This document shows, one piece after another, positions 46,561-54,511 of a DNA stretch of 64,000 nt. Numbering within the stretch: the first letter of the stretch is position 1; each line of letters opens with the position of its first letter. Below the pieces are notes generated by a model that worked only from the letters and a program-made list of their open reading frames with translations, was not told the origin of the DNA and searched no databases. Source of the DNA: an uncultured Flavobacteriales bacterium (lineage in GTDB: Bacteria > Bacteroidota > Bacteroidia > Flavobacteriales_D > Parvicellaceae); contig CALSMU010000003.1 of the NCBI GenBank assembly GCA_943787535.1, forward strand, positions 1-64,000, written 5' to 3'. A program made the translations under genes and the position numbers.

Positions 46561-48570
46561 TCATTTAATAATCAGGTTTTTTTGTGTTTTAAAACCATTA
46601 TTTTCGATCGTAAGCATATAATAACCACTTGTCAAAAACGTTGTCTTCAACTCAAAAAATGACCCATATAAGTCATTTTTTTCAACTATTAATCTCCCAT
46701 ACATATCGTATAACTTCAGTTGATACGTGCCTTCCTTTTCAAAATTTATATTGACATAGTCAGTCGCTGGATTTGGGTGTAATGTTATAATTTGCCCATT
46801 TTTATCTGTGACACTATTAAAGACATATGTCAGTGATTTACATATTTGAGTTGTTCCGCATTCATTAGTTGCCTCCAGACACACATCGAAGGTTCCAGAT
46901 GAATTAAAAGTATGTGTTGGATCAGAATCAGAGCTGTAGGATCCGTCTCCAAAATCCCAATTTATCAATACACTATCACAACTTATACCATTAACGGTGT
47001 CAGTAAATTCAACAGTCATTCCATCAATATTTAAATTAAAATCAGCATATGGTTTCACACAATTAAGCCCTCTACTTTGACCATCTAAGTCCCAGGCGGG
47101 ATCAATATCAATACATAAATAATCTAAAATTGTTGGAGCCATGTCGACAATATTCGGAGGCGGAAAAAGTGGCCCTTGTTCTGTAAGCTCTTTATTACTG
47201 ACTATATAAAATATGGTCTTCACCTCCAGATGGTTTTGAAAACCTGTATGACCTCCCGAAGTACAATTCCCAAAAAAATCATAATCATCGCAGATACCAC
47301 CATGATCTGTAGATACAGTAATTAACCAATCTTCATCTGCATAAGTTGGTCTAGATGCTAACGAATCAAGAATACGTCCTATGTATTGATCTGTTAATTC
47401 AATCTGATTCATGTATTCTGAAACATTTACATCAAAGCCATGCAGGTGCCCTTTTTCATCAACATCTCTGAAGTAAACAAATAACACATCAGGATCTTTA
47501 GATAAATTTTGGCTTTGATAAGTTAGCTTATATGATTCCTCGTATATATTGTTTTTCGAAAACGATATTCCTAATCCTACAGATCCATCTGCATTCTCCA
47601 CGCCAATAGAATGGTAATCACCATCACTCTGAAGTTCTTTAACATTAATTTCAATTTCATTACTAGACTCTCTTAAAATTATCTGAGATGAAATATGATT
47701 GGATGATTGGGTATGCTCAATTTCTTCAAACTGAATTATGCAATACCTGTTCGGAGCTGACCCAAATGTTTTTGCAAAAATTTGACCTCCTTGGGGAGGG
47801 TCAAGATCTTCCCATCCCAATGATATATGGTTGTTAGGATAGTGAGCATCTGGCAAGTTTTGGCTTTGACAACAACCACTTCCGTCATAAGGATAAGAAA
47901 GGTCAGCGGGCGAAAAAGTAATGTATCCGTTCGATGAAATATAAATTTGGTTATAAGTAACTCCAAAATAATCAAAGCTAAAAAGTAGGTCTATTGCACC
48001 AGAAACTTCATCATCATTAAGATTAACCTCGTAGCTAGAATTCAAGTAAGATATATCAGTATAATTGTATGGAATATCTGTCTTTAAGTAGTTAGGCTTA
48101 AATCCATTTGTTAGAAAATTAGCAGCAAGTTCAGCATTCATGCTATCTGAAAAATCATTAACATTTCTTTGCGTAAAATAATCTGCATCAGATAAGATGT
48201 AATTGTTGATTTTCCAACGATCAATTGATGCAGTTATTTTGTTGGGATCCACTTGTTTTATTAGGCTAAAAAAGTGTGGGTATTGACTAAAATTAGGAGA
48301 AGAGAAACTGTTGCTAGTTACATTGTGTTTATTTTCCCAAACACCAGTAAATGTATTAGACCAACCTGCACCACTAATTGTATAATCGCCAGTTTGTGCT
48401 TGTAAACTATATGCTCCATTATCAATTAAACTATCTATATTTGGGGTGTTTGCAAGATTTAAGGCGTCAGGTCTGCACCCATCAATACCTATCATTAAAA
48501 CTTTCCTTTCCTGAGAACTAACCTCAGGAATTAATAAAAATAAGACGAATAATAATGAAAAAAATTTCAT
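46561..48570 (-). CDS. Secreted alkaline-phosphatase-superfamily phosphodiesterase with inserted domain, PKD and type IX sorting domain
   Basis: A 669-residue exported enzyme with a signal peptide (~1-19). The metal site is spread over MIGIDGCRPD (Asp30), the nucleophile region TISGAGW (64-70), FRDVDEKGHLHG, STDHGG and GGHTGFQNH, the pattern of the nucleotide pyrophosphatase/phosphodiesterase family. About 190 residues (~165-355) split the catalytic domain; this insert is beta-rich and resembles nidogen-like extracellular domains (YISSNGYITFS, CIIQFEEIEH). A PKD domain (~515-585, WDFGDGS) and a type IX C-terminal sorting domain (~595-669, HPNPATDYV) follow. Cell-surface location is likely. 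Confidence 0.88.
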   Translation of the reverse strand: MKFFSLLFVLFLLIPEVSSQERKVLMIGIDGCRPDALNLANTPNIDSLIDNGAYSLQAQTGDYTISGAGWSNTFTGVWENKHNVTSNSFSSPNFSQYPHFFSLIKQVDPNKITASIDRWKINNYILSDADYFTQRNVNDFSDSMNAELAANFLTNGFKPNYLKTDIPYNYTDISYLNSSYEVNLNDDEVSGAIDLLFSFDYFGVTYNQIYISSNGYITFSPADLSYPYDGSGCCQSQNLPDAHYPNNHISLGWEDLDPPQGGQIFAKTFGSAPNRYCIIQFEEIEHTQSSNHISSQIILRESSNEIEINVKELQSDGDYHSIGVENADGSVGLGISFSKNNIYEESYKLTYQSQNLSKDPDVLFVYFRDVDEKGHLHGFDVNVSEYMNQIELTDQYIGRILDSLASRPTYADEDWLITVSTDHGGICDDYDFFGNCTSGGHTGFQNHLEVKTIFYIVSNKELTEQGPLFPPPNIVDMAPTILDYLCIDIDPAWDLDGQSRGLNCVKPYADFNLNIDGMTVEFTDTVNGISCDSVLINWDFGDGSYSSDSDPTHTFNSSGTFDVCLEATNECGTTQICKSLTYVFNSVTDKNGQIITLHPNPATDYVNINFEKEGTYQLKLYDMYGRLIVEKNDLYGSFFELKTTFLTSGYYMLTIENNGFKTQKNLIIK

Positions 48571-48756
48571 GTTAGTTCTTTTTTTAATTAACTAAGATTT
48601 TTGATGATATGCTCTAGTTTTGATTCGAATTTTTGATCCTTAATTATTTTTATTAATCTTGAATTAGTACTAAAATTTTATTCTATTTATTGAAGTATTT
48701 GCAGCAGTTACACAAACGGAATAAGAAATCCCTGCTTCATCTTAACACTGAGTAAT

Positions 48757-48798
48757 AGCTGCATCATTTTGAATATATAGACCCAAAACGATGCAGCT
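48757..48798. repeat. Long imperfect hairpin between two minus-strand genes
   Basis: Arms AGCTGCATC (48757-48765) and GATGCAGCT (48790-48798) are perfectly complementary, and after one mismatch five more pairs extend the stem (TTTTG with CAAAA), around a 12-base loop. It lies just after the DUF3127 stop on the minus strand. No T run follows on either strand, so it is not a classic intrinsic terminator; 3' end protection or an operator are alternatives. Confidence 0.55.
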
Positions 48799-48819
48799 TA
48801 AAACTGAATGTGTCACTAT

Positions 48820-49164
48820 CTAGAAAGGTAAATCATCCTCACCTTCGGCCATAGGCTCTAAAGCAGTATCTGGCGCTTCAGGTGTTGGAGCTATTGTTGC
48901 AGCACCCTTCTCTATTCTCCAAGCTTGGAGATTTACAAAATATCTGCCATTGTATTCATTTCCTCTAATGTTGAATGATACGTCAACGTCATCCCCAACA
49001 GTTAAAGAATCTAACATTGCTGTTTTATCCTTAATACACTCCAGCTTCACATCCTGAGGATATTGCTCTTGCGTTGTAATAACAAATTCTCTTTTACTGA
49101 AGCCACTGTCAAATGTTTGTGTGTCCAAAATTACTTTTACTTTTCCGTTAATTTTTAATTCCAT
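48820..49164 (-). CDS. DUF3127 protein with SSB-like acidic tail
   Basis: A 114-residue cytosolic protein of the DUF3127 family, restricted largely to Bacteroidota and predicted to adopt an OB-like fold. The core runs ~1-87 (GKVKVILDTQTFDSGFSKREFVI, GDDVDVSFNIRGNEYNGRYFVNLQAWRIE). A Pro/Ala/Glu-rich linker then leads to the last seven residues GEDDLPF, which closely resemble the C-terminal tip of single-stranded DNA-binding protein. This suggests ssDNA binding and recruitment of SSB partners, although no function is established. Confidence 0.85.
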   Translation of the reverse strand: MELKINGKVKVILDTQTFDSGFSKREFVITTQEQYPQDVKLECIKDKTAMLDSLTVGDDVDVSFNIRGNEYNGRYFVNLQAWRIEKGAATIAPTPEAPDTALEPMAEGEDDLPF

Positions 49165-49200
49165 GTTTTTTGTTTTTCTTCGACCAAATGGCCGTACTTT

Positions 49201-50094
49201 TTAATTATTAAATGATAGAAGCGTTTTCCACGCTTCTGTAAGTTTATTTTCCTTTAATAAATCTTTTGCTCTTAAATGAAGTTCTTTTTCCAACTTTTCT
49301 GGAGCATCCTCTAAAGATACAAATAATTCAATCAGTTCAATCAATTTATAATCATTGACTTCCGTTTCATTCGGCAAGGCTTCTATTCCGCCGAGCTGAC
49401 CAATATCATTTCCTGTTAAAATGTTACTATTGACAATCTCTTGAGGCATTGCATCTACACCCACACCTCTAGTAGTAATTGGTTTTTTAATCTCAAACAT
49501 TGAGTTATCATCGGCTCTACAGTACCAATCACCTCCCATACGAGCAACTAGGTCAATTTTCTTCTGATCGATGGCTTGGTTTTCATCCAAAACATTTTCT
49601 GAAATATGGATTTTTAAAATCTCACAAACAATCAGATTACCTGCTCCTCCCCCTTCGCCTAACTCAATTACATCATTCACCCTACATTCCATTTGAACGG
49701 GTGACTCTTTTACTCTCCAAGGCTTTACCACTTGCGATTCAACAGCAGTTAAGCCACTTTTAATGAATTCATCTTCATTTGGATTATAAGGCGAGCTTGC
49801 CAAGGACATTTGATGCACCATAGAGTAATCAACAATATTGATAACCACTTCTGGAACTTCTTTTACATTATTGTATGTATCTTTTTGCTGGCCGGTCCTA
49901 CCGCTTCTTGCTGGAGAAAAAACAGCAATTGGAGGATTAGAACTAAACACATTAAAAAAGCTAAACGGAGCTAAATTTCGATTTCCTTCTTTATCTATTG
50001 TACTTGCAAAACAAATAGGACGAGGACCAACACTACCCAATAAAAAATGGTGCAGTTTCGGATTTTTAGTCTCTGTTGTATCTATAGTAAGCAT
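49201..50094 (-). CDS. Flavin reductase family protein
   Basis: A 297-residue protein with an FMN-binding split-barrel domain (~15-200): GSVGPRPICFASTIDKEGNRNLAPFSFFN is the classic flavin-reductase-like start, followed by FSPARSGRTGQQKDTYNN and VINIVDYSMVHQM. Relatives reduce flavin with NAD(P)H or act as flavoproteins. The ~95-residue C-terminal extension (ELIELFVSLEDAPEKLEKELHLRA) is helical and of unknown role. It precedes the DUF3127 gene by 36 bases on the same strand. Confidence 0.87.
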   Translation of the reverse strand: MLTIDTTETKNPKLHHFLLGSVGPRPICFASTIDKEGNRNLAPFSFFNVFSSNPPIAVFSPARSGRTGQQKDTYNNVKEVPEVVINIVDYSMVHQMSLASSPYNPNEDEFIKSGLTAVESQVVKPWRVKESPVQMECRVNDVIELGEGGGAGNLIVCEILKIHISENVLDENQAIDQKKIDLVARMGGDWYCRADDNSMFEIKKPITTRGVGVDAMPQEIVNSNILTGNDIGQLGGIEALPNETEVNDYKLIELIELFVSLEDAPEKLEKELHLRAKDLLKENKLTEAWKTLLSFNN

Positions 50095-50224
50095 TACTCT
50101 TTTTAATTTACAACAAAATTATACTATTGAGAAAAGAATTGCGAAATAATGCAAAGATTTACTTTTCAACAAAAAGAAAACTCTCTGAATAATTAATCAG
50201 GGCTTACATCTATCACTTAAAACA

Positions 50225-50261
50225 AAAAGAGGCTCATTCCCAATAGAAACAAGCCTCTTTT
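50225..50261 (-). terminator. Intrinsic terminator after the phasin-like pair
   Basis: Arms AAAAGAGGCT (50225-50234) and AGCCTCTTTT (50252-50261) form a 10-bp stem around a 17-base loop. On the minus strand the stem ends in a T-rich tail, 18 bases after the stop of the downstream phasin-like gene. Confidence 0.75.
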
Positions 50262-50278
50262 CAACATCGATGAGCTAA

Positions 50279-50668
50279 CTAAGCCTCTTCAGAAACAACT
50301 TCTGCCTCATCTATATTCTTTAACTTACTTGCGATCTTTTCTTTCGTTTCTTTTGCTTTTGTAGTCAAATCGTTCTTTGCATCTTTAGCTTTTGAAGTTA
50401 AATCTTCCTTCGTTTGGATAAACTTCTCCTCGAGTTCTTTCAAAAATGGAAATGTCTCTTCCAATTTTTCTTTATTCTTGTCAAATTGAGCTTGAATATC
50501 ATCTTTGGTTGAGTCAACTGTTTTGAAAAAATCACCGACATAGTTTTTTCCGTCGCTATCTACTTTTTTTCCTGTCTCAACTAATTCATCAAATTTTGCT
50601 TTTGCCTTGTCTGATGCTTCTGACGCCATTCCTAATCCTGCGTATGCTAATGTTTCAATAATGTTCAT
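50279..50668 (-). CDS. Phasin/LEA-like helical protein, second of a tandem pair
   Basis: A 129-residue, highly charged, almost entirely helical protein without signal peptide or membrane segment. YAGLGMASEASDKAKAKFDELVETGK and the following DFFKTVDSTKDD align with the upstream neighbour, so the pair arose by duplication. The C-terminal ~50 residues have LEA-like Lys/Glu/Ala repeats (DLTSKAKDAKNDLTTKAKE). It resembles phasins that coat storage granules and small stress proteins of the LEA type; neither role is shown. A terminator follows. Confidence 0.75.
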   Translation of the reverse strand: MNIIETLAYAGLGMASEASDKAKAKFDELVETGKKVDSDGKNYVGDFFKTVDSTKDDIQAQFDKNKEKLEETFPFLKELEEKFIQTKEDLTSKAKDAKNDLTTKAKETKEKIASKLKNIDEAEVVSEEA

Positions 50669-50703
50669 AATTTTTGTTTTTAATGATTAATTTATATCTC
50701 TTG

Positions 50704-51054
50704 TTATTTTTTCGCTGAAGTCTTTTTTGTAGACGGCTTTTTCTTCGCGGTGTTTACTTTCTTAAGTTGCGCTTCTAAATCTTCAATTCTTCTTTTCAAA
50801 GCATTTACTTCGTCATCTTCCTTTTTAAGAAAGTCAAATTTGGAAGAAATATTATCCCCCAGTGACTTCATTTTAGATTCAAAGTCATCCTTTTTAGACT
50901 CAGTTGATTTAAAAAAATCTTCGATTATTTTTTTTCCTTCAGTATCAGAAATTTTTCCTTTTTCAACTAAGTCTTCAACTGTTTCTTTAACCTTATCTGA
51001 TGTTAACGCAGCCAAACCTACACCGGCGTAAACAAAATTCTTTAATAATTCCAT
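50704..51054 (-). CDS. Phasin-like helical protein, first of a tandem pair
   Basis: A 116-residue helical protein. Its N-terminal ~60 residues (FVYAGVGLAALTSDKVKETVEDLVEKGK, then DFFKSTESKKDD) match the following gene. A heptad-like coiled coil follows (ALKRRIEDLEAQLKKV) and then a basic tail rich in Lys, Thr and Ala (KKPSTKKTSAKK), similar to histone-H1-like tails. It resembles the polyhydroxyalkanoate granule/phasin family. The two genes are 35 bases apart and share the terminator at 50225-50261. Confidence 0.78.
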   Translation of the reverse strand: MELLKNFVYAGVGLAALTSDKVKETVEDLVEKGKISDTEGKKIIEDFFKSTESKKDDFESKMKSLGDNISSKFDFLKKEDDEVNALKRRIEDLEAQLKKVNTAKKKPSTKKTSAKK

Positions 51055-51271
51055 GTTATATAGTTTTTACGTTTATTAATTTGACTTGCTCTTGTCAAAA
51101 GGTGTACCAGTTTTTAAAAAAAATACTTATTAAGCCACCGATAAATAAAAAAACCCAATAAAAACAGTGCCTGCATAGGAATTAAAACCAATAGCAAAGG
51201 GTGTACTATTAATTGAATATTGGTTTTTTCATGACAAAACAAGTATTTTACACATGAACTATTAATACAAA

Positions 51272-51304
51272 TTTGGTTCAATAGTGTCATATTGGCTATC
51301 TTTG
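51272..51304 (+). promoter_or_regulatory. Bacteroidota-type promoter for the P-loop ATPase gene
   Basis: TTTG (51272-51275), a 21-base spacer and TATCTTTG (51297-51304) match the -33 and -7 consensus exactly. The ATG begins only ten bases later, so the mRNA should be leaderless or nearly so. Confidence 0.75.
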
Positions 51305-51314
51305 CATCCTAGCT

Positions 51315-51866
51315 ATGGCATTAGAAAAAAAACATTATGTAATCACAGGAGCACCAAGCACCGGGAAGTCCTCGGTAATTAATGAATTAAGAAAAATGAA
51401 TTTCGTGTGCTATGAAGAAATTGCGAGAGAAATTATAAAAGAAAATAAAGAGACCAACCGGAATGTATTTCCCTGGGTAAACATGCGTGAATTTAGCGAC
51501 ATGGTTTATTCCCGAATGAAAAACAGGTCTCAACATCAAAGTGACGACCTATGCTTTTTAGACAGATCAGTAGTGGACCTAATTGGCTACATGGAATTTG
51601 CAAATGAAAAAGCCCCATTAAGTTATTCGGAATTTGCTAAATCTTCTCGGTATGCGAAAAAGGTTTTTATCATGCCTATTTGGACATCAATTTACACCAA
51701 CGACCAAGAAAGAAAAGAATCAATAGAAGAGGCAAAAACAATTGATTACAACCTCAGAAAATCCTACAAAAAACTGGGATTCAAACTGATTGATGTGCCA
51801 ATGCTCTCCATTAAGGAAAGAGCTAATTTCATTCTAACCGAAATTGGACTTCAAATCGAAGCGTGA
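51315..51866 (+). CDS. P-loop ATPase/kinase-like protein (NadR-like AAA_28)
   Basis: A 183-residue protein with Walker [10 protein letters not shown] (residues ~13-21), a Walker B-like segment [11 protein letters not shown] and a helical lid ([19 protein letters not shown]). This is the layout of the AAA_28/NadR-like nucleotide kinase group, common as a single gene in Flavobacteriia. The phosphate acceptor is unknown. The last 33 bases overlap the convergent rnhB. Confidence 0.82.
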   Translation: MALEKKHYVITGAPSTGKSSVINELRKMNFVCYEEIAREIIKENKETNRNVFPWVNMREFSDMVYSRMKNRSQHQSDDLCFLDRSVVDLIGYMEFANEKAPLSYSEFAKSSRYAKKVFIMPIWTSIYTNDQERKESIEEAKTIDYNLRKSYKKLGFKLIDVPMLSIKERANFILTEIGLQIEA

Positions 51867-52448
51867 CTGCACCGGAAGTAATGTAAAACTCATTCTGTGA
51901 AAAGGAGTCGTTCCGTGCTCCCTTATTCCTTCACGATGACTTTTTGTTGGGTAGCCCATATTTCGCTCCCAGCCATAAAAAGGAAATTGTTTTGCTAATT
52001 TAGTCATCATATCATCGCGATATGTTTTCGCTAATACCGAAGCAGCTGCAATACTCATATATATCCCATCACCTTTCACAATACAATGGTGATCAATATT
52101 ATTATAAGGAGTAAAGCGATTGCCATCAACCAAAATACTATCTGGAAGCTTTCCCAACTGGTCTAGAGCTCGATGCATAGCCAAAAACGAAGCGTTCAAT
52201 ATGTTAATTTCATCGATCTCCTTATTATCAACAACACCTATCGCCCAAGCCAATGCTTCTTTCTCTATTATTGGGCGCAACGCATATCGCTTCTTTTCGG
52301 TTAGTTGTTTTGAATCGTTTAATATGTCATTTCTAAAATTTGAAGGAAGAATGACCGCCGCTGCAACAACCGGACCTGCTAAGCAACCTCGACCAGCTTC
52401 ATCACAACCTGCCTCAATTTTATTCTTCGTATGAAATATTTCTAACAC
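51834..52448 (-). CDS. rnhB: Ribonuclease HII
   Basis: A 204-residue endonuclease that removes ribonucleotides and RNA from RNA/DNA hybrids. The catalytic motif is [19 protein letters not shown] (Asp and Glu at ~15-16); later active-site Asps are in LVDGNRF and in the CIVKGD segment. Length is normal. It is preceded by glyS with no intergenic base and converges on the P-loop ATPase gene with a 33-base overlap. Confidence 0.93.
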   Translation of the reverse strand: MLEIFHTKNKIEAGCDEAGRGCLAGPVVAAAVILPSNFRNDILNDSKQLTEKKRYALRPIIEKEALAWAIGVVDNKEIDEINILNASFLAMHRALDQLGKLPDSILVDGNRFTPYNNIDHHCIVKGDGIYMSIAAASVLAKTYRDDMMTKLAKQFPFYGWERNMGYPTKSHREGIREHGTTPFHRMSFTLLPVQSRFDLKSNFG

Positions 52449-54002
52449 CTAAACAGAAACAACTGGATCAACAAAAAGATTCTTCATACTAACTTTTTTA
52501 CCTATTATTTTTGGCAACTCATCAACAGCAACTCTTTCCTGAGACATTGTATCTCTTTCTCGAATTGTTACCGTATTATCTTCTAATGTCTGATGATCAA
52601 CAGTAATACAATACGGTGTTCCAATTGCATCTTGACGCCTATACCTTTTACCTATCGAATCCTTCTCTTCATAAGCACAGATATGATCATACTGCAAAGT
52701 CTTCAGTATCTCCCTTGCTTTTTCAGACAATCCATCCTTTTTTACCAAAGGCAATACAGCAGCCTTGGTTGGAGCTAGGGCTGGCGGAATATTCAACACT
52801 ATCCGTTCTGAACCATCCTCTAACTTTTCTTCATTAAACGAACTAGACAAAACAGCCAAAAACATCCTATCCAGACCAATAGACGTTTCCACAACATATG
52901 GAACGTAGCTCTCATTGTCATCATTGTCAAAGTAACGCAACTTCTTTCCTGAAAACTCTTCGTGCTTGCTCAAATCAAAATCTGTTCTAGAATGAACTCC
53001 TTCTAATTCTTTAAACCCAATCGGAAAATTAAATTCAATATCAGTAGCTGCATCTGCATAATGTGCCACTTTTAAGTGATCGTGAAAGCGATAATTATCA
53101 CTTCCCAAATTTAATGCTTTATGCCATTTAATGCGAGCCTCTTTCCAGTGTTCATACCACTTTTTTTGTGTTCCGGGTTTTACGAAAAACTGCATTTCCA
53201 TTTGCTCAAACTCACGCATTCTGAAGATAAACTGACGAGCCACTATTTCATTCCTAAATGCTTTTCCAATTTGAGCAATACCAAAAGGAATTTTCATTCT
53301 CCCTGTTTTCTGAACATTTAAGTAATTCACAAAAATCCCTTGAGCCGTTTCTGGTCGCAAATAAATAGTAGAGGCATCTCCTGCCACAGAACCCATCTCA
53401 GTTCCAAACATTAAGTTAAATTGCCTTACTTCTGTCCAGTTTTTAGACCCACTCACCGGGCAAACTATCCCTAATTCTTCTATTAGACTTTTGAAACCAA
53501 CTAAATCCTCGTTTACTTGAACAGCTTTCAATTGAGCCTCAACCTTTTCAATTTCACCGACTCTTCTTAAAACATTTGGATTTGTACTTCTGAACTCTTC
53601 TTCATTAAATGCATCTCCAAAACGTTTTTTTGCCTTTATAATATCCTTGTTTATTTTACCCTCTATTTTGGCTATGAAGTCTTCGACCAAAACATCAGCT
53701 CTATATCTCTTTTTTGAATCTTTATTATCAATTAAAGGGTCGTTAAAAGCATCAACATGCCCCGAAGCTTTCCATGTTTTTGGATGCATAAAAATAGCAG
53801 CATCTATACCGACAATATTTTCATTCATCTGAACCATAGCAGTCCACCAATACTTTTTTATATTGTTTTTTAACTCAACCCCATTTTGAGCGTAATCATA
53901 GGTCGCACTCAACCCATCATATATTTCACTGCTTGGGAAAACAAACCCAAACTCCTTTGCATGTGAAACAACTTTTTTAAAAATCTCTTCGTTTGATGCC
54001 AT
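52449..54002 (-). CDS. glyS: Glycyl-tRNA synthetase, dimeric type
   Basis: A 517-residue class II aminoacyl-tRNA synthetase of the alpha2 (GlyQS) type that charges tRNA-Gly. Class II motif 2 (RNEIVARQFIFRMREFEQMEM) and motif 3 (ETSIGLDRMFLAVL) are complete. The N-terminal SHAKEFGFVFPSSEIYDG and GSVAGDASTIYLRPETAQG are family marks. The anticodon-binding domain is at ~400-517. It carries its own strong promoter upstream and is directly followed by rnhB. Confidence 0.95.
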   Translation of the reverse strand: MASNEEIFKKVVSHAKEFGFVFPSSEIYDGLSATYDYAQNGVELKNNIKKYWWTAMVQMNENIVGIDAAIFMHPKTWKASGHVDAFNDPLIDNKDSKKRYRADVLVEDFIAKIEGKINKDIIKAKKRFGDAFNEEEFRSTNPNVLRRVGEIEKVEAQLKAVQVNEDLVGFKSLIEELGIVCPVSGSKNWTEVRQFNLMFGTEMGSVAGDASTIYLRPETAQGIFVNYLNVQKTGRMKIPFGIAQIGKAFRNEIVARQFIFRMREFEQMEMQFFVKPGTQKKWYEHWKEARIKWHKALNLGSDNYRFHDHLKVAHYADAATDIEFNFPIGFKELEGVHSRTDFDLSKHEEFSGKKLRYFDNDDNESYVPYVVETSIGLDRMFLAVLSSSFNEEKLEDGSERIVLNIPPALAPTKAAVLPLVKKDGLSEKAREILKTLQYDHICAYEEKDSIGKRYRRQDAIGTPYCITVDHQTLEDNTVTIRERDTMSQERVAVDELPKIIGKKVSMKNLFVDPVVSV

Positions 54003-54026
54003 TTACCTTCCGTTAATTAATGTCGA

Positions 54027-54059
54027 CAAAGATATTATAATGTCGATGCTTTACCCAAA
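54027..54059 (-). promoter_or_regulatory. Bacteroidota-type promoter for glyS
   Basis: On the minus strand TTTG (54059-54056) is followed by 21 bases and TATCTTTG (54034-54027), an exact match to the -33/-7 consensus with ideal spacing. The glyS ATG is 24 bases downstream. Confidence 0.75.
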
Positions 54060-54117
54060 CCATTTTTAATTTTTCTAACTTGGTCTGTTTTTTGGAAACC
54101 ATCATTAAAAAGATAGT

Positions 54118-54465
54118 ATGAAAACCTTTATTACAATATGCTCAATATCATTAATTTTGATGGGCTGTTCTGCAAAAAAAGAAACAATAGATGTTGCGGA
54201 TAAAAATGCTGAAAAAGAAAGGACAGCGCAAATAATAAAAGAAGGCTATATTCAAGCAGTAATAGAGGACAAAACAAAAAGTGGCTGTGGATTTGTAATA
54301 AAAAACACTGCCTCGAAAGAGTTTTTACTTCCCAACAATTTGGAAGATCAATACAAACAAGATGGTATTAAAGTTTGGCTAAAATATAGACCTATTCGTC
54401 CATTACAAGGAAGCTGTAGTATTGGAAGTCCCGCTACCATTGAAGAAATAAAAATTATTGAATAA
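54118..54465 (+). CDS. Small lipoprotein of unknown function
   Basis: A 115-residue lipoprotein: signal peptide with lipobox LMGC (Cys at 17), then a short charged linker and a beta-rich domain (~40-115). It has two further Cys residues (SGCGFVI, GSCSIG) that could form a disulfide. FLLPNNLEDQYKQDGIKVWLKYRPI resembles a common small Bacteroidota lipoprotein domain of unknown role. It stands alone, divergent from glyS. Confidence 0.75.
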   Translation: MKTFITICSISLILMGCSAKKETIDVADKNAEKERTAQIIKEGYIQAVIEDKTKSGCGFVIKNTASKEFLLPNNLEDQYKQDGIKVWLKYRPIRPLQGSCSIGSPATIEEIKIIE

Positions 54466-54511
54466 CAAAAAACTACCTAAACAATTCGCGTTTTTGATAT
54501 ATAGCTTACTT

